DNA from: Rhizobium sp. ACO-34A
GTDB lineage: Bacteria > Pseudomonadota > Alphaproteobacteria > Rhizobiales > Rhizobiaceae
Reading direction: 5' to 3'
Assembly: GCA_002600635.1 (NCBI GenBank)
Contig: CP021371.1
Location: forward strand, 561,001 to 625,000
DNA length: 64,000 nt
Below the pieces are notes generated by a model that was not told the origin of the DNA, did not search any database, and worked only from the letters and a program-made list of their open reading frames with translations. A program made the translations under genes and the position numbers. Below, one piece after another: positions 62,783 through 64,000 of the stretch; within the stretch, counting starts at the first letter, position 1; every line of letters starts with the position of its first letter.

Positions 62783-63637
62783 TCAGTCCCTGAGCAGCTC
62801 GTTGATGCCGGTCTTGGAGCGGGTCTTTTCATCGACGCGCTTGACGATCACGGCGCAATAGAGGCTCGGACCCGGTTCGCCGTTCGGGAACGGCTTGCCC
62901 GGCAGGGTGCCTGCAACGACGACGGAATAGGGCGGAACTTCGCCATAGGTGATCTCGCCGGTGGCGCGGTCGACGATCTTGGTCGACTTGCCGATGAAGA
63001 CGCCCATGCCGAGCACCGAACCCTCGCGGACGATGCAGCCTTCGACGACCTCGGAACGGGCGCCGATGAAGCAGTTGTCCTCGATGATCGTCGGGCCGGC
63101 CTGCAGCGGCTCCAGAACGCCGCCGATGCCGACGCCGCCGGACAGGTGCACGTTCTTGCCGATCTGCGCGCAGGAGCCGACCGTTGCCCAGGTATCAACC
63201 ATCGTGCCTTCATCGACATAGGCGCCGAGATTGACGAAGGACGGCATCAGCACGACGTTCTTCGCGACATAGGCGGAGCGGCGTACCACGGCGTTCGGCA
63301 CGGCGCGGAAGCCGGCCGAGCGGAACTGCTCCTCGCCCCAGCCTTCGAACTTGGAGGGAACCTTGTCCCACCAGGTGGAGGCGCCCGGACCACCCTTGAC
63401 GACTTCCATGTCGTTCAGGCGGAACGACAGGAGGACGGCCTTTTTCAGCCACTGGTGAACGGTCCATGTGCCGTCCGCGCCGCGGGTGGCTGCGCGTGCC
63501 TTGCCGCTGTCGAGCAGCTCCAGCGAGGCTTCCACCGCGTCGCGGACTTCGCCTTTGGTCGCCGTCGTGACCGTATCGCGATTGTCGAAGGCGGCTTCGA
63601 TGACCTTTTCGAGGGCGCTCATATCCGTGGCGTTCAT
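62783..63637 (-). CDS. dapD: Tetrahydrodipicolinate N-succinyltransferase
   Basis: DapD transfers succinyl from succinyl-CoA to tetrahydrodipicolinate, the first succinylase-branch step of lysine/diaminopimelate synthesis. The 284-residue protein has the left-handed beta-helix hexapeptide repeats from about residue 110 ([55 protein letters not shown]). AAGGAAA precedes the ATG. It heads the dapD-DUF805-dapE group and is divergent from the LOG-family gene. Confidence 0.97.
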   Translation of the reverse strand: MNATDMSALEKVIEAAFDNRDTVTTATKGEVRDAVEASLELLDSGKARAATRGADGTWTVHQWLKKAVLLSFRLNDMEVVKGGPGASTWWDKVPSKFEGWGEEQFRSAGFRAVPNAVVRRSAYVAKNVVLMPSFVNLGAYVDEGTMVDTWATVGSCAQIGKNVHLSGGVGIGGVLEPLQAGPTIIEDNCFIGARSEVVEGCIVREGSVLGMGVFIGKSTKIVDRATGEITYGEVPPYSVVVAGTLPGKPFPNGEPGPSLYCAVIVKRVDEKTRSKTGINELLRD

Positions 63638-63788
63638 TTGATTTCCTTAAATTTCGTTGTCTATCGTGGAAACGGACGATATCCGAATTCTCTAATCGGG
63701 AACCGGGACTGATCTAGCGTATTCGACCGGGGTTGAAAACAGCCACCGGCGCATTCGCATCCCGGCAATGCAAAGAAAGGCATGAGGC

Positions 63789-64000
63789 ATGGCAAAGCTG
63801 CGCAACGGACGGCAACAGCGGGACGGCGAGGTCTGGAAAACGCTGAAGAGCAGCGAGACCGACCGCAGTCGCGTGGCCGGTATTCCACGGACCCCGCAAT
63901 CGGAATCGCCCTCCTACCAGCTTGCCTATATCGATGACGATTTTCTCTGCCGCGACGAACTCAGGCCGGTCAGACTGCAGCTGGAACTGATGAAGACGGA
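63789..64000 (+). CDS. LOG-family (TIGR00730) protein, N-terminal part only
   Basis: The gene starts at 63789 and runs off the window edge after about 70 codons. The opening MAKLRNGRQQRDGEVW and the stretch PSYQLAYIDDDFLCRDELRP match, from memory, the rhizobial LOG/TIGR00730 Rossmann-fold proteins, which act on nucleoside 5'-monophosphates (cytokinin-activation-like phosphoribohydrolases). The Rossmann core with the PGGxGTxxE motif would lie beyond the window, so the call rests on the N-terminus only. It is divergent from dapD. Confidence 0.6.
   Translation, partial: MAKLRNGRQQRDGEVWKTLKSSETDRSRVAGIPRTPQSESPSYQLAYIDDDFLCRDELRPVRLQLELMKT

Noticed and set aside
1..64000. tRNA genes, insertion sequences, prophage or CRISPR arrays
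   Set aside because: I looked for cloverleaf-like GGTTCGAATCC arms, transposase motifs and regularly spaced repeats and saw none.

Overview
The window reads as an ordinary stretch of the main chromosome of a Rhizobiaceae bacterium (Alphaproteobacteria, Rhizobiales; Rhizobium, Agrobacterium or Sinorhizobium relatives). The base composition is GC-rich. The gene order is the one I know from rhizobial chromosomes: mutM-enoyl-CoA hydratase-rpsT-dnaA, rph-rdgB-hemW facing hrcA-grpE, lptCAB-rpoN-hpf-ptsN, tme-mutS-glnD-murJ-trpS, tsaB-rimI-mur-olsA-miaB-phoH-ybeY-corC-lnt-praR-metK-trmB, and rmuC-def-fmt-truA-dapE-dapD. Further lineage marks are a Mur-type Fur protein without structural cysteines, both ornithine-lipid acyltransferases, a Tme-type fused malic enzyme and an intergenic two-palindrome repeat. 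I see no tRNA, rRNA, insertion sequence, prophage or CRISPR array.

Layout. 1-4.7 kb: DNA repair (mutM), a crotonase, rpsT, then dnaA behind an 819-base non-coding region. 4.7-7.3 kb: a methyltransferase, a LysR regulator and a divergent EamA exporter. 7.3-12.4 kb: a leftward rph-VOC-rdgB-hemW operon and a rightward hrcA-grpE stress pair. 12.4-17.6 kb: a leftward lptC-lptA-lptB-rpoN-hpf-ptsN block linking LPS transport, sigma-54, ribosome hibernation and the nitrogen PTS. 17.9-22.3 kb: ihfB, a small membrane protein, two coupled RNA methyltransferases with lspA, and olsB behind a good Pho box. 22.3-23.6 kb: a 56-residue ORF divergent from a second LysR regulator, with a dyad between them. 23.7-33.3 kb: tme facing mutS, glnD and murJ. 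34-48 kb: a long rightward run of housekeeping genes (translation, Fe-S assembly, tRNA modification, lipid and lipoprotein maturation, SAM synthesis). 48-58 kb: a heat-shock pair, a nucleoside hydrolase and ribokinase separated by a membrane chemoreceptor, then two tandem soluble globin-coupled chemoreceptors between rmuC and def. 58-64 kb: def-fmt-truA, an unknown membrane protein, dapE, a DUF805 protein, dapD, and the start of a LOG-family gene cut by the window edge.

How the parts work together. Fmt and Def add and remove the N-formyl group. DapD and DapE are two steps of the succinylated lysine/diaminopimelate route. OlsB then OlsA make ornithine lipid, the membrane lipid rhizobia raise when phosphate is short. 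The nucleoside hydrolase releases ribose that RbsK can phosphorylate. LptC, LptA and LptB belong to one LPS export machine. GlnD, RpoN and PtsN are three arms of nitrogen control.

No clearly new multi-gene system is present. The observations I find most unusual are the densely structured dnaA leader (six perfect stems in about 270 bases, behind a cluster of GANTC methylation sites), the tandem globin chemoreceptors set into a housekeeping block, the Pho box at olsB, and the small-ORF/LysR pair. All regulatory calls are motif readings by eye.
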